Shown here: in pieces, positions 9,528-18,642 of the stretch
Layout: each line of letters starts with the position of its first letter
Numbering within the stretch: the first letter of the stretch is position 1
NCBI RefSeq assembly: GCF_029893105.1
Contig: NZ_JARXWG010000012.1
Span: 1-64,000 of the forward strand
Source of the DNA: Parabacteroides sp. PF5-9
GTDB taxonomy: Bacteria > Bacteroidota > Bacteroidia > Bacteroidales > Tannerellaceae
DNA length: 64,000 bases
Direction of reading: 5' to 3'
The notes under the pieces: generated by a model
What the model was told of the DNA's origin: nothing
Databases searched by the model: none
What the model saw: the letters and a program-made list of their open reading frames with translations, nothing else
Position numbers and translations under genes: made by a program

Positions 9528-10694
9528 ATGAAATCGTTCATCATCTCCTGCGCACTGGTTTTTTCCGGGATAAGTGCATTTGGTCAGGGTTATCAGTTTA
9601 CGGAAATCGTCAGACAACCGGTTACTCCGGTTAAAAACCAGGCATCAACAGGGACATGTTGGTGTTTTGCCACAGTCTCTTTTCTTGAGTCGGAATTGGT
9701 TCGTAAAGGGAAAGGAGAATACGACCTCTCGGAAATGTATCTGGTTCGTCAGAAATACATGAATCAGCTGCAAGACAACTATATTCGTCGGGGAAAAGGG
9801 AATATCGGTCAGGGTAGTTTGTCGCATACAGCCATGAATGCGTTTCGTCAGGTTGGAATCGTACCGGAAGAGGTATATACCGGTATCAATTATGATTCAG
9901 ACCGGCATAGTCACGGAGAAATGGTGCGGTATCTAACAGCCATTGCCGATCAGGCGGTTGAATTAAAAAAGCGAAGTCCGCAGTATGATCAGTTAATTGA
10001 TCATCTGTTTGACACCTATCTGGGTAAACTGCCTGAAAAGTTCGTCTATAAAGGAAAAGAATATACGCCACAATCATTTACTACATCATTGGGGATTAAT
10101 CCCGACGACTATGTGGAACTGACCAGTTTCACGCATCATCCCTATTATACGTCGTTTGAAGTGGAAGTACCTGATAACTGGGAACATGAAATGATGTACA
10201 ACCTACCATTGGATGAACTGATGCAGACGATGGATTATGCGTTGCAAAACGGACATACCGTATGCTGGGACGGAGATGTCAGCGAAAAAGGTTTTTCACA
10301 TGTGAATGGAGTAGCTATCAACCCGGAAGTAAATAAAGTAGATGATTATGGATCCGACCGTGCACGCTTCGAACAGATGAATGTTAATCAACGCTTGGAA
10401 GAGGTCTATAAATTTGAACGCCCTTACCCGGAAATCACTGTCACACCGGAAATTCGCCAAGCTGGTTTTGAATCGTTTGTGACCACCGACGACCATCTGA
10501 TGCATGTGACCGGTATGGTTAAAGATCAAAACGGTACGCCTTATTATATTACCAAAAACTCTTGGGGAACAGCACGGAATGCTTTTGGCGGTTATCTGAA
10601 TATGTCGGAAAGCTTTGTTCGTGCAAAAACGATCTTTATTATGGTACATAAGGATGCTATACCTAAAGCGATTCGTGCCAAATTAGGCATCTAA
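9528..10694 (+). CDS. Family C1 cysteine peptidase (bleomycin hydrolase / PepC type), secreted
   Basis: Papain-fold peptidase of 388 aa, shorter than cytosolic PepC (about 450 aa). A signal peptide covers about 1-20 (ends SAFGQ). The active-site residues are visible: Gln38 and Cys44 in NQASTGTCWCF, His326 in LMHVTGM and Asn344 in TKNSWG. Such exported C1B enzymes are common in Bacteroidales and act as aminopeptidases or endopeptidases on oligopeptides. It follows the C69 gene on the same strand. A strong inverted repeat lies between its stop codon and the convergent glutamine synthetase gene. Confidence 0.93.
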   Translation: MKSFIISCALVFSGISAFGQGYQFTEIVRQPVTPVKNQASTGTCWCFATVSFLESELVRKGKGEYDLSEMYLVRQKYMNQLQDNYIRRGKGNIGQGSLSHTAMNAFRQVGIVPEEVYTGINYDSDRHSHGEMVRYLTAIADQAVELKKRSPQYDQLIDHLFDTYLGKLPEKFVYKGKEYTPQSFTTSLGINPDDYVELTSFTHHPYYTSFEVEVPDNWEHEMMYNLPLDELMQTMDYALQNGHTVCWDGDVSEKGFSHVNGVAINPEVNKVDDYGSDRARFEQMNVNQRLEEVYKFERPYPEITVTPEIRQAGFESFVTTDDHLMHVTGMVKDQNGTPYYITKNSWGTARNAFGGYLNMSESFVRAKTIFIMVHKDAIPKAIRAKLGI

Positions 10695-10717
10695 CAGGTA
10701 ACGATACGACCTAAAAA

Positions 10718-10765
10718 AATGGAGAATTAACAATTACTGAATCAGTTAATTGTCAATTCTCCATT
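10718..10765. terminator. Bidirectional terminator between pepC-like and glnN genes
   Basis: A stem of about 19 bp (left arm 10718-10736, right arm 10746-10765) with one mismatch carries an A-run on its left and TTTT on its right. Genes converge here, so it can stop both transcripts. The arms are built from the same AATTGTC / AATTCTCC words as the dispersed AT-rich repeats. Confidence 0.7.
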
Positions 10766-10780
10766 TTCCATTGTCAATTC

Positions 10781-10799
10781 AAGCAGACGTTGTCTGCTT
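10781..10799. terminator. Short hairpin just past the glnN stop codon
   Basis: AAGCAGAC and GTCTGCTT form a perfect 8-bp stem with a 3-base loop, only five bases past the glnN stop. It has no T-run, so it may protect the 3' end rather than terminate. Confidence 0.4.
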
Positions 10800-10803
10800 A
10801 CTG

Positions 10804-12993
10804 CTAGCGCATAAATAATAACTCCCGATATTTGGGTAAAGGCCACATCTGGTTATCAACCATCAGTTCCAATTCGTCAATATGCTGACGGATTTCATCC
10901 AGATAGGGAGCGACTTCATCATGGTAGGCAATCGCTTTTTCACGCATCTCCGCAATACGATTGGCTTTCTTACGTGCCTCTATCATCTCATCGACCATAC
11001 GGGTCACGGCATTAATATGTCCGGCTATTTTATGAATAAGTCGACGTGGCTCGGCTGATAATGTTTCATATTCTTCGGCACTGAACGTTTCTTTCAACTT
11101 GGATATGTTGTCAAGTAAAACCGATTGGTAACGAATGACTACCGGAATGATATGGTTCAACGAGAGATCACCTAATACCCGCGCCTCGATTTGTACCTTT
11201 TTGGTATACACTTCCCACTTGACCTCATTCCGGGCTTCGAGTTCTTTCTTTTTAAGCACTTCTGTTGCTTCAAACATCTGAATGACTTCCGGTTTGAGAT
11301 AGGCATCGTACTGCAAAGGGACACTGTTTTCACAATCCAGCCCTCTACTTTGTGCTTCTATTTTCCATTCTTCACTATAGCCGTTTCCGTCAAACCGGAT
11401 CGGTTTAGAGGTTTTGATATACGATTTCAATACTTCAAAAATAGCCACCTCCTTACTTTTTCCACCACGCTTAAGCGCTTCGACATCTTTCACGAATTGC
11501 TGCAACTGATAAGCAACTGCCGAATTCAAAGCCAACATCGGAGATCCGCAATTGGCTAAAGCTCCCGGAGCACGAAATTCGAAACGATTGCCGGTAAATG
11601 CAAAAGGAGAGGTTCGGTTACGGTCGGTATTGTCGAGTAATAACTCCGGTATCTGCCCGATACCTAAATGTAACCGTTTTTTCTCGTCGACTTCAATTGC
11701 ATCTTCTATAGAACTATTTTCAAATTTATCCAGAATTTCCGTGATTTCCCTTCCTAAAAAGCTGGAGATGATTGCCGGCGGTGCTTCATTAGCACCCAGG
11801 CGATGCACGTTGGTGGCCGAAGCAATACTTCCTTTCAATAAGGCATTGAATTTATAGACTGCCATGATGGTATTGACCACAAATGTGATAAAACGTAGAT
11901 TATCCTCACGGTTTTTCCCTGGAGAAAATAGATTAATACCGGTATCCGTACCCATCGACCAGTTGCAATGTTTTCCCGAACCATTAATGCCCATAAACGG
12001 TTTTTCGTGCAACAACACCCTGAAATTATGATGGCGTGCAACACGTTTCATGACCGACAGCAATAATTGGTTATGATCGTTAGCCAGATTACATTCTTCA
12101 TATATGGGTGCCAATTCGAACTGATTAGGAGCTGCTTCATTATGGCGGGTTTTAACCGGGATACCCAAACGGTAACATTCCACTTCAAGGTCTTTCATAA
12201 ACTCCTGTACCCGTGTGGGGATCGATCCGAAATAATGATCATCCAACTGTTGGTTTTTGGCACTTTCATGTCCAAGCAGTGTCCGTTCCGTCAATGACAA
12301 GTCGGGACGAGCCGAGTACAAATCTTCATCTACCAGAAAATATTCCTGTTCCCAACCCAGATAAGTAATCACCTTTTTGACATCTTCATTAAAATAGTGA
12401 CACACCTCCCTTGCTGCTTTATTTAATGCTTCAGTAGAACGAATCAACGGTGTTTTATAATCGAGCGCCTCTCCTGTATAAGCGATAAACACGGTGGGAA
12501 TACATAAAGTATCATCCACTATAAATGCAGGAGAAGAAGGATCCCAAGCCGAATAACCACGCGCTTCAAAGGTATTTCGCAACCCTCCGCTTGGGAAACT
12601 GGAAGCATCGGGTTCCTGTTGGACGAGTAGTTTTCCGCTAAACTCTTCTATCATTCCTCCGTTTCCGTCAAGTTCCACAAAAGCATCGTGCTTCTCTGCC
12701 GTTCCGTCAGTTAGCGGCTGAAACCAATGGGTATAATGGGTCACTCCTTTTTCCAGGGCCCACATACGCATTCCTGCTGCCACATGATTGGCAAATTCAC
12801 GACCAATGGGTGTTCCGGTATCAATTGCTTGTGTCAGGGTTTCATAAGTTTCTTTGGAGAGATACTTCTTCATCGCCCGGCGATTGAATACATGCTCTCC
12901 ATAATAGTCAGATACTTTCTGACTGGGCGTAACTGCCCAGACGGCCTTGCGATTGGAGGCCTTTTCCACTGCATAAAAACGGGAAGTTGACAT
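10804..12993 (-). CDS. glnN: Glutamine synthetase type III
   Basis: Cytosolic enzyme making glutamine from glutamate, ammonia and ATP; GSIII is the main form in Bacteroidetes and is a large oligomer. At 729 aa it has the full GSIII length, far above type I (about 470). Recognisable features are the GSIII N-terminal region with GGLRNTFEARGYSAWDPSSP, the glutamate-binding segment GINGSGKHCNWS, the ammonia/ATP region NRTSPFAFTGNRFEFRAPGA, and a long helical C-terminal extension. A TATCTTTG box lies upstream. A kinase-like gene is upstream on the same strand after a 76-base gap, but glnN appears to have its own promoter. Confidence 0.97.
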   Translation of the reverse strand: MSTSRFYAVEKASNRKAVWAVTPSQKVSDYYGEHVFNRRAMKKYLSKETYETLTQAIDTGTPIGREFANHVAAGMRMWALEKGVTHYTHWFQPLTDGTAEKHDAFVELDGNGGMIEEFSGKLLVQQEPDASSFPSGGLRNTFEARGYSAWDPSSPAFIVDDTLCIPTVFIAYTGEALDYKTPLIRSTEALNKAAREVCHYFNEDVKKVITYLGWEQEYFLVDEDLYSARPDLSLTERTLLGHESAKNQQLDDHYFGSIPTRVQEFMKDLEVECYRLGIPVKTRHNEAAPNQFELAPIYEECNLANDHNQLLLSVMKRVARHHNFRVLLHEKPFMGINGSGKHCNWSMGTDTGINLFSPGKNREDNLRFITFVVNTIMAVYKFNALLKGSIASATNVHRLGANEAPPAIISSFLGREITEILDKFENSSIEDAIEVDEKKRLHLGIGQIPELLLDNTDRNRTSPFAFTGNRFEFRAPGALANCGSPMLALNSAVAYQLQQFVKDVEALKRGGKSKEVAIFEVLKSYIKTSKPIRFDGNGYSEEWKIEAQSRGLDCENSVPLQYDAYLKPEVIQMFEATEVLKKKELEARNEVKWEVYTKKVQIEARVLGDLSLNHIIPVVIRYQSVLLDNISKLKETFSAEEYETLSAEPRRLIHKIAGHINAVTRMVDEMIEARKKANRIAEMREKAIAYHDEVAPYLDEIRQHIDELELMVDNQMWPLPKYRELLFMR

Positions 12994-13019
12994 AAGAATT
13001 GATTTGATGTTATCCGCTG

Positions 13020-13027
13020 CAAAGATA
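13020..13027 (-). promoter_or_regulatory. -7 box of the glnN promoter
   Basis: TATCTTTG on the minus strand is an exact TAnnTTTG match, 26 bases ahead of the glnN start codon and inside the short gap after the kinase gene. Confidence 0.55.
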
Positions 13028-13069
13028 CGTTTTAGAAATTAAATCTAAATTGCGAATGGCGAATTTAAT

Positions 13070-14161
13070 TTATAACCACTCTTCCATAAAACGATCCATC
13101 TCGGAGGCTTTTTCTTCCAGTTTTTGCAAAAATCTGAATTGTGCTTTGGTACGCACCAGATTATGTTCAGGGTAATGAATCTTATAATATGTATCACCGT
13201 TTATATAATCCGTCAGGAAACGGACGGTCTGCATATAGGTCAGTAAACGTCCCCCATAAGGCAACATTTTTATTTCCAAGGGAGTCAGAAATGAGTGAGC
13301 CGTTTCCATATACCCGCGAGTATAGGCCTCAAAAATAGGCATATTCACGTCGATATTCTCCAGGTTCGGGTCATCCTCTGCACCGGTATTGACACCAGTA
13401 CGGATAAAATCGCCGATATCAGAGAGAACGAATCCCGGCATAACCGTATCCAGATCGATCACACACAACACTTTCCCTTTTTCATCAAAAAGAATATTGT
13501 TGACCTTGGTGTCGCAATGATTAACACGTTTTTTTAATTTTCCTTCCCGATAAAGTTCTTCCTGGATACACATCGCTTTTGTCCGTTTTTCGATTTCATC
13601 GACCAGTTCGCTTACTTCAACCAAACGATTGGCCGGATCAGCTTCAACAGCCTCATGAAATTGCTGCAAACGAAACTCCATATGATGGAAATTGGGTATA
13701 GTCTCCCCCAAAGTGCCCTCAGGTATATCAGCTAACATCGATTGAAAATCACCAAAAGCACGTCCTGCTTCATAGGATAGTTCGGGAGTTACCTCTTCAT
13801 AGCTTTTGCTACGGGGAATAAACAGACATACCCGCCAGTAACCATCACCATCAAAATAAAACGGTTTAGCCGCTTTTGTCGGAAGAAAAGTAAGCACTTT
13901 ACGATCGATATCCTCCTCTTTCCTCTCTTCCAATTTTCGCCGGATATGTGTTGTGACAATAGTCACATTCTGCTGCAACATATCCACATTGGTGAATATC
14001 TGGTGATTGATTCGTTGTAAAATATATGTTGTTTCGCCCGACTCGGTAACCACTTTAAAGGTATCGTTGATATGCCCGTTGCCGAAAGGTTCGGCCGAAA
14101 CAGCTTTCTCTGTCAACGGAAACTGATTAAGAATATGCAATAATTGTTCGTTTGTTTTCAT
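13070..14161 (-). CDS. Phosphotransferase-family sugar kinase, N-acetylhexosamine kinase-like
   Basis: 363 aa protein of the aminoglycoside-phosphotransferase fold. Residues 20-40 carry the GNGHINDTF nucleotide loop; the catalytic loop is VNHCDTKVNNILFD (about 213-226) and the metal-binding segment VIDLDTVMPG follows. The spacing and the IDLDT motif are like N-acetylhexosamine 1-kinase (NahK), which phosphorylates GlcNAc or GalNAc at C1 after breakdown of mucin-type glycans. Assignment to that activity is by family resemblance only; other small-molecule kinases share the fold, and nothing suggests drug resistance. The gene has its own probable promoter overlapping the bL31 terminator. Confidence 0.75.
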   Translation of the reverse strand: MKTNEQLLHILNQFPLTEKAVSAEPFGNGHINDTFKVVTESGETTYILQRINHQIFTNVDMLQQNVTIVTTHIRRKLEERKEEDIDRKVLTFLPTKAAKPFYFDGDGYWRVCLFIPRSKSYEEVTPELSYEAGRAFGDFQSMLADIPEGTLGETIPNFHHMEFRLQQFHEAVEADPANRLVEVSELVDEIEKRTKAMCIQEELYREGKLKKRVNHCDTKVNNILFDEKGKVLCVIDLDTVMPGFVLSDIGDFIRTGVNTGAEDDPNLENIDVNMPIFEAYTRGYMETAHSFLTPLEIKMLPYGGRLLTYMQTVRFLTDYINGDTYYKIHYPEHNLVRTKAQFRFLQKLEEKASEMDRFMEEWL

Positions 14162-14202
14162 TAGATCGCTTTTATAGTATTAGAAACATTTTTAGTCTGA
14201 AG

Positions 14203-14230
14203 CAAATATAGAGAATCTTTTTGCAAACAA
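14203..14230 (-). promoter_or_regulatory. Promoter of the NahK-like gene
   Basis: TATATTTG (14203-14210, minus strand) matches the -7 consensus. A TTG at 14228-14230 lies 17 bases upstream, a little closer than the usual 19-21. It overlaps the T-run of the bL31 terminator. Confidence 0.5.
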
Positions 14231-14256
14231 AAAAGCCATCCTGTTAAGATGGCTTT
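14226..14256 (-). terminator. Terminator of the bL31 gene
   Basis: AAAGCCATC and GATGGCTTT form a perfect 9-bp stem with a 7-base loop, followed on the minus strand by a T-run. It begins 25 bases past the rpmE stop codon. Confidence 0.85.
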
Positions 14257-14280
14257 CCGTATGCGATATAGAAATAGGTC

Positions 14281-14535
14281 TTATTTCTTGTTTCTGTTTC
14301 CGTAACGGTTCATGAACTTGTCCACACGTCCTGCGGTGTCCACCAATTTTGTCTTACCGGTATAGAACGGATGAGAAGTATTTGAGATTTCAATTTTTAC
14401 CAACGGATAAGTCACACCGTCGATCTCGATAGATTCCTTCGCATTGATCGTTGAACGTGTAATAAAAACGTCATCATTAGACATGTCCTTAAATACAACC
14501 GGACGATAATTTTCGGGATGAATACCTTTTTTCAT
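14281..14535 (-). CDS. rpmE2: 50S ribosomal protein bL31, type B
   Basis: 84 aa ribosomal protein bL31 of the large subunit. The start [19 protein letters not shown] and the segment [12 protein letters not shown] are characteristic. It has no CxxC zinc pair, which marks the zinc-free type B (often called RpmE2). It is a single-gene unit with a promoter about 95 bases upstream and a clear terminator, leaving a leader of roughly 85-90 bases that could hold regulation; no known leader motif was recognised. Confidence 0.96.
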   Translation of the reverse strand: MKKGIHPENYRPVVFKDMSNDDVFITRSTINAKESIEIDGVTYPLVKIEISNTSHPFYTGKTKLVDTAGRVDKFMNRYGNRNKK

Positions 14536-14630
14536 TGCTTTATAATCTGTTTTTTAATTTATTATTCTCTAATTCTCTTAAATTGTCAATTGTTCATTGA
14601 CGATAGTCTGGTAACCGGTATTTTGGCTTG

Positions 14631-14661
14631 CAAAGGTATAGATTATCAAGAAACAAACAAA
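14631..14661 (-). promoter_or_regulatory. Promoter of the bL31 gene
   Basis: On the minus strand TTTG (14658-14661) and TACCTTTG (14631-14638) are 19 bases apart, a full match to the Bacteroidetes promoter. Confidence 0.75.
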
Positions 14662-14743
14662 GAAAAACCATTTATTTTTTGCCGACAACTGAGTTTTGTG
14701 TGATTTTGCCCAGATCAGACTGCCATTTTGTAGCGAATCTTAT

Positions 14744-14751
14744 TATCTTTG
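14744..14751 (+). promoter_or_regulatory. -7 box of the aldolase promoter
   Basis: TATCTTTG is an exact TAnnTTTG match 40 bases ahead of the aldolase start. A well-placed TTG is not evident. Confidence 0.55.
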
Positions 14752-14791
14752 TGCAAGTTTTTAATCATTAACATTATAACATATAACTACA

Positions 14792-15793
14792 ATGGTAAGT
14801 TACAAAGAATTAGGCCTTGTAAACACAAAAGAGATGTTTAAGAAGGCTATGGAAGGCAAATATGCTATTCCAGCATTCAACTTCAACAATCTGGAGCAAA
14901 TGCAAGCGATTGTTCAGGCTGCAGTAGAAACAAATTCTCCAGTGATCCTACAGGTATCCAGCGGTGCACGTAAATATGCGAATCAAACGCTTCTTCGTTA
15001 TTTGGCAGAAGGTGCAGTAGCGTATGCGAAAGAATTGGGTTGCGAAAAACCTCAGATCTGTCTGCACTTAGACCATGGTGATTCGTTCGAATTGTGTAAA
15101 AGTTGTATCGATACAGGCTTCTCTTCTGTTATGATCGACGGTTCTCACTTACCTTATGATGAAAACGTAGCATTAACAAAGAAAGTCGTTGAATATGCAC
15201 ACGCTCACGACGTAACCGTAGAAGGTGAATTAGGCGTATTAGCAGGAGTAGAAGACGAAGTAAGCTCTGACCATCATACATACACAGAACCGGATGATGT
15301 CGTTGATTTCGTTACAAAAACAGGTTGCGATTCATTAGCGATCTCTATCGGTACTTCTCACGGAGCGAACAAATTTACTCCGGCACAATGTACAAAAGAT
15401 GCGAACGGAAACCTTGTTCCTCCCCCACTACGTTTCGATATCCTGGAAGAAATTGAAAAGAGAATTCCTGGATTCCCTATCGTATTACACGGTGCATCTT
15501 CTGTTCCTCAGGAAGAAGTGGCTACCATCAACAAATATGGCGGTGCATTGAAAGATGCGATCGGTATTCCTGAAGATCAATTACGTCAAGCTGCTGCTTC
15601 TGCCGTATGTAAGATCAATATCGACTCCGACAGCCGTTTGGCCATGACTGCTGCTATCCGCGAAACATTCGCCACCAAACCAGGCGAATTCGACCCACGT
15701 AAATACTTAGGTCCGGCTCGCGACAATGCAAAGAAACTGTACAAACACAAAATCGAGAATGTACTTGGTTCTGCCGGTAAAGGTGGTTGCTAA
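14792..15793 (+). CDS. fba: Class II fructose-1,6-bisphosphate aldolase
   Basis: Zinc-dependent glycolytic aldolase interconverting fructose-1,6-bisphosphate with dihydroxyacetone phosphate and glyceraldehyde-3-phosphate, 333 aa. Visible family motifs are PAFNFNN near residue 28, the LHLDHGDS segment with the catalytic Asp and a zinc His, VMIDGSHLPYDEN, the Glu of VEGELG, the second zinc His in ISIGTSHG and the third in IVLHGASSVP. It is a monocistronic unit with its own -7 box and a strong terminator just behind it. Confidence 0.97.
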   Translation: MVSYKELGLVNTKEMFKKAMEGKYAIPAFNFNNLEQMQAIVQAAVETNSPVILQVSSGARKYANQTLLRYLAEGAVAYAKELGCEKPQICLHLDHGDSFELCKSCIDTGFSSVMIDGSHLPYDENVALTKKVVEYAHAHDVTVEGELGVLAGVEDEVSSDHHTYTEPDDVVDFVTKTGCDSLAISIGTSHGANKFTPAQCTKDANGNLVPPPLRFDILEEIEKRIPGFPIVLHGASSVPQEEVATINKYGGALKDAIGIPEDQLRQAAASAVCKINIDSDSRLAMTAAIRETFATKPGEFDPRKYLGPARDNAKKLYKHKIENVLGSAGKGGC

Positions 15794-15836
15794 AATGCAT
15801 AAACAATAAAAAGGATGGATTAAATCCTTAAATATT

Positions 15837-15880
15837 AAAGCGACTATTGTCTGATAAAACAATAGTCGCTTTTTTATTTT
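15837..15880 (+). terminator. Terminator of the aldolase gene
   Basis: AAAGCGACTATTGT and ACAATAGTCGCTTT form a perfect 14-bp stem with an 8-base loop, followed by a T-run. It lies 44 bases past the stop codon and just before the convergent M64 gene. Confidence 0.9.
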
Positions 15881-15897
15881 TATACTACTTTATGAGT

Positions 15898-18126
15898 CTA
15901 TTTATTTAAATCAATGAAAACGGGCGATTGATGGTTTCTGATATAATCGCGGCTTGGTGCTGCCCGTAATCCTTTTGGAGGAGTCACATTATCAAAAGCC
16001 TTGAACGCTTCGAATGAATAAGGTTCTCCTGCGAGTTGCATAACCCGGCAATAGATCGCATAGCGTGATGGTGCATTGAAATACGGAAAAGAAGAATCGC
16101 CCATACAACTATTTTCTTCAGGTCGCCATACCCCATGATCATAAGTTCCTCCGCCTTCATATACTCCGACATAACTGTATTTCGGATCATCCAGAAACTG
16201 CTTCCAACCTATCTTATTGGGATCATTTGTAAAATCGATATTTGCCCACCATCCTTTTCCTTGCTGTATGCGCATTTCCTCTACATAGTTTTTATCAATA
16301 GTACCCCATCCCCCATATTCATCGGCCAGATGAGCAAATCCATGCCCTAACGCCTCATGACGCAAAGTATTTTTAAACATTTCCTCCTCTGCGCAATGTG
16401 TATAAGCAACAGAGAGTCCTGTAGATAAATAATGACAAGTTCCACCAAGGCGGTTATCATAAGCTTTTGCGGTAATACTAACCACTGCCTGAGTCAGGTC
16501 TACCCCTGTTTTCTGCGCATACTCTATTACTTTTAGAAAATCACCTCCAATATATGTTCTATAACTAAAACACACACCTAAAGCAGTACCTCCTTCTTCA
16601 AAATTATTTGAGGCAGAAACAGTCGTAACCATATAACAGTTAAAGTAATCGCGTAAGGATTTAGCCGGTTCCAACGCAAAAAATGCATCCATCGCTTTAT
16701 TCATCTCTTTCTTATATCCACCGTTTATGATATCCTGATGAGTAAAACCATCCCCCATAAGAATAAGATTGATACCTTTTCCTTTTTTTGCCGACTGCAA
16801 ACGGGTAACTATTCCATCCTGTGTATAGTCTAAGCGGTCGATTATACTTTCATTACTGTATACAATGGAAGAACCTGTTTGAGCATAAGAACGAATATAA
16901 TACTTACTTCCTAAAGAAAATGTAGTGATTTTTTTTATAAAATCTCCCACACCAGCATCTCCTTCAATTTTATGATCATTTATAGTCGGTTCAGGCGAGG
17001 TATTCCAACAAATGCCTCGAGTTGTTATATTTTGATCTATCGTTGCAATATAAGATCTTATATCTGCACCCTCTCTCCCCTGATCTGCAATATTAATAAC
17101 ACAAACTTCTCCTGAGGTCAACTCTATCCGTTTTGTATTAGAACCACTCGATATAAAGCCTATTTCTAGTCCTTCCTTCAGAATAAGGTATTTTAAGTTA
17201 TCATTCATTAAGAGGTTGACCATGGGTTCCCCGCTATGGGTTGAGAAATCCTGTATTTCAATGGAAGTATCAAAAGACTGAAGAGTTATTAGGTTCGGAC
17301 ATTTAGTCGTGTCAAACGCTTTGAGACGGGGATTACCAGAGATATAGGCAGTCTTTAATGAAGGGGCTGCTTGAACAATAAGTGTATCAAGATCGCAATT
17401 GTCAAACGTAATATCCTCTAATCCCTTACTCTCCGGTAATTTCGCAAATGTCATACGAGGATTAAATACAAATTTAATTGATTCTAAATTGACATTAGAA
17501 GAGAGGTCTACTGATGTAATTTCAGTACGGCGAATACTAATCCATTTCAAATTTTTTAAATGTTGAACTCCTTCTAAAGAACAAAGTATTTTATCCACTA
17601 CCACCAAGGAATTAATATTTTTCAATTCAGCAGGACTCAATAGCCCATCTTTATTTATATCATAAGGTTTAAGTATTTCTCGAAAGACCGGATCTGGGAA
17701 CATTTTTAGCATATCTTCATTGGGAGTTGGCTCTGGTTCCGGTTCTTCAGGATTTTCGACCTCTTTTGTAGTAAAACTCACCTCGTTCCCATAAGCCGTT
17801 CCTGCTGCATTAACTGCGTAAGCCCGTACATAATATTGCGTATTGGGAGTAAGGCCGGAGATGGTGGTTGAGAACATACCACTTCCACTTCCAGAGATAG
17901 CCGTCTTGCCTATTGGTGTCGGTGAAGACCCAATACATATCCCTCGCTCGGTATATGTGGGCAATCCTACACTAGTTATATTTCCTCCAACATCAGCTGA
18001 TGTCGATGTGACTTTAGAAACTTGCTGAGTACTAAGAACAGGTAGTTCTGGAGCAGGAGTATCTTCTTTACCACATCCTAAAAGAAACAAAATCAGGGAG
18101 ATGAAAATAATCGTTGGTTGTTTCAT
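15898..18126 (-). CDS. M64-family metallopeptidase lipoprotein with FN3-like and LRR-like regions
   Basis: 742 aa exported protein with a lipoprotein signal (LFLLGC at about 18). A fibronectin-III-like domain follows (about 30-125, ending VRAYAVNAAGTAYGNEVSFTT-like), then a region of leucine-rich-like strands (about 160-340: NLESIKF, GLEDITFDNC, SLKTAYISGN), a second shorter FN3-like segment (about 350-430), and a C-terminal M64 domain (about 440-740) starting near NLILMGDGFT. The zinc motif reads HEALGH followed by GFAHLADEY. M64 includes secreted peptidases such as clostridial IgA protease; in Bacteroidales the substrates are mostly unknown. It is flanked upstream by a 0.7-kb gap rich in repeats. 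Confidence 0.88.
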   Translation of the reverse strand: MKQPTIIFISLILFLLGCGKEDTPAPELPVLSTQQVSKVTSTSADVGGNITSVGLPTYTERGICIGSSPTPIGKTAISGSGSGMFSTTISGLTPNTQYYVRAYAVNAAGTAYGNEVSFTTKEVENPEEPEPEPTPNEDMLKMFPDPVFREILKPYDINKDGLLSPAELKNINSLVVVDKILCSLEGVQHLKNLKWISIRRTEITSVDLSSNVNLESIKFVFNPRMTFAKLPESKGLEDITFDNCDLDTLIVQAAPSLKTAYISGNPRLKAFDTTKCPNLITLQSFDTSIEIQDFSTHSGEPMVNLLMNDNLKYLILKEGLEIGFISSGSNTKRIELTSGEVCVINIADQGREGADIRSYIATIDQNITTRGICWNTSPEPTINDHKIEGDAGVGDFIKKITTFSLGSKYYIRSYAQTGSSIVYSNESIIDRLDYTQDGIVTRLQSAKKGKGINLILMGDGFTHQDIINGGYKKEMNKAMDAFFALEPAKSLRDYFNCYMVTTVSASNNFEEGGTALGVCFSYRTYIGGDFLKVIEYAQKTGVDLTQAVVSITAKAYDNRLGGTCHYLSTGLSVAYTHCAEEEMFKNTLRHEALGHGFAHLADEYGGWGTIDKNYVEEMRIQQGKGWWANIDFTNDPNKIGWKQFLDDPKYSYVGVYEGGGTYDHGVWRPEENSCMGDSSFPYFNAPSRYAIYCRVMQLAGEPYSFEAFKAFDNVTPPKGLRAAPSRDYIRNHQSPVFIDLNK

Positions 18127-18297
18127 AATTGACTAATTAAAACGTTATAGAGTCTAAATCTTCATTTCAACCCTTCTCCGCGGAATGTATCAAAGTTGAA
18201 ATAATTGTGAAATTATTAATAATATGATAGTTCTTTGCAAAAAACAGTAAATATTATATTTTTTTACATATCGCTTTGTCTCGCTTTATTTAAGCCT

Positions 18298-18508
18298 AAC
18301 GTGAGTTCGATATAAGTTTCAAATTGAAGAAAAGGTGAAGATAGTGAAGGCGAACGCCACAGGCGTTAAATGTGCATAACCCCGGGTCGATCCGCTACGC
18401 TCCTCTTCACCCGGGGTTATGCACATTAAATCCCGGCGGGATTTGGCCTTCGAAAAATCTTCATATCTTACCCGATCTGAAGATAAATCTGTATATCGAA
18501 CTCACGTT
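18298..18508. repeat. Family C element, copy 1: MITE-like with 17-bp terminal inverted repeats
   Basis: A 211-bp element bounded by AACGTGAGTTCGATATA (18298-18314) and its exact inverse (18492-18508). Inside is a perfect 19-bp inverted repeat (18369-18387 and 18409-18427; AATGTGCATAACCCCGGGT) with a 21-base loop, flanked by two small hairpins (AACGCC-ACA-GGCGTT and AATCCC-GGC-GGGATT). A second copy in the opposite orientation is at 28579-28812. No transposase gene is inside. It sits in the gap 18127-18834, which also holds a family B array at 18643-18740; I see no gene in that gap. Confidence 0.9.
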
Positions 18509-18642
18509 AAGCCTAAAGTTTGAGGCCTATCCTCTTTACTTTTTTATTGTAACAGAAACTCCTTCTGACAAATACCTTTATCTTTTTCGTCCGGATATCC
18601 TATATTTTTCATCGAACTGCTCTAACCATTTCTTGCTGATCA

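Noticed and set aside
13070-14161. Aminoglycoside resistance phosphotransferase
   Set aside because: The fold is shared, but IDLDT and the overall pattern are closer to N-acetylhexosamine kinases, and there is no resistance context.
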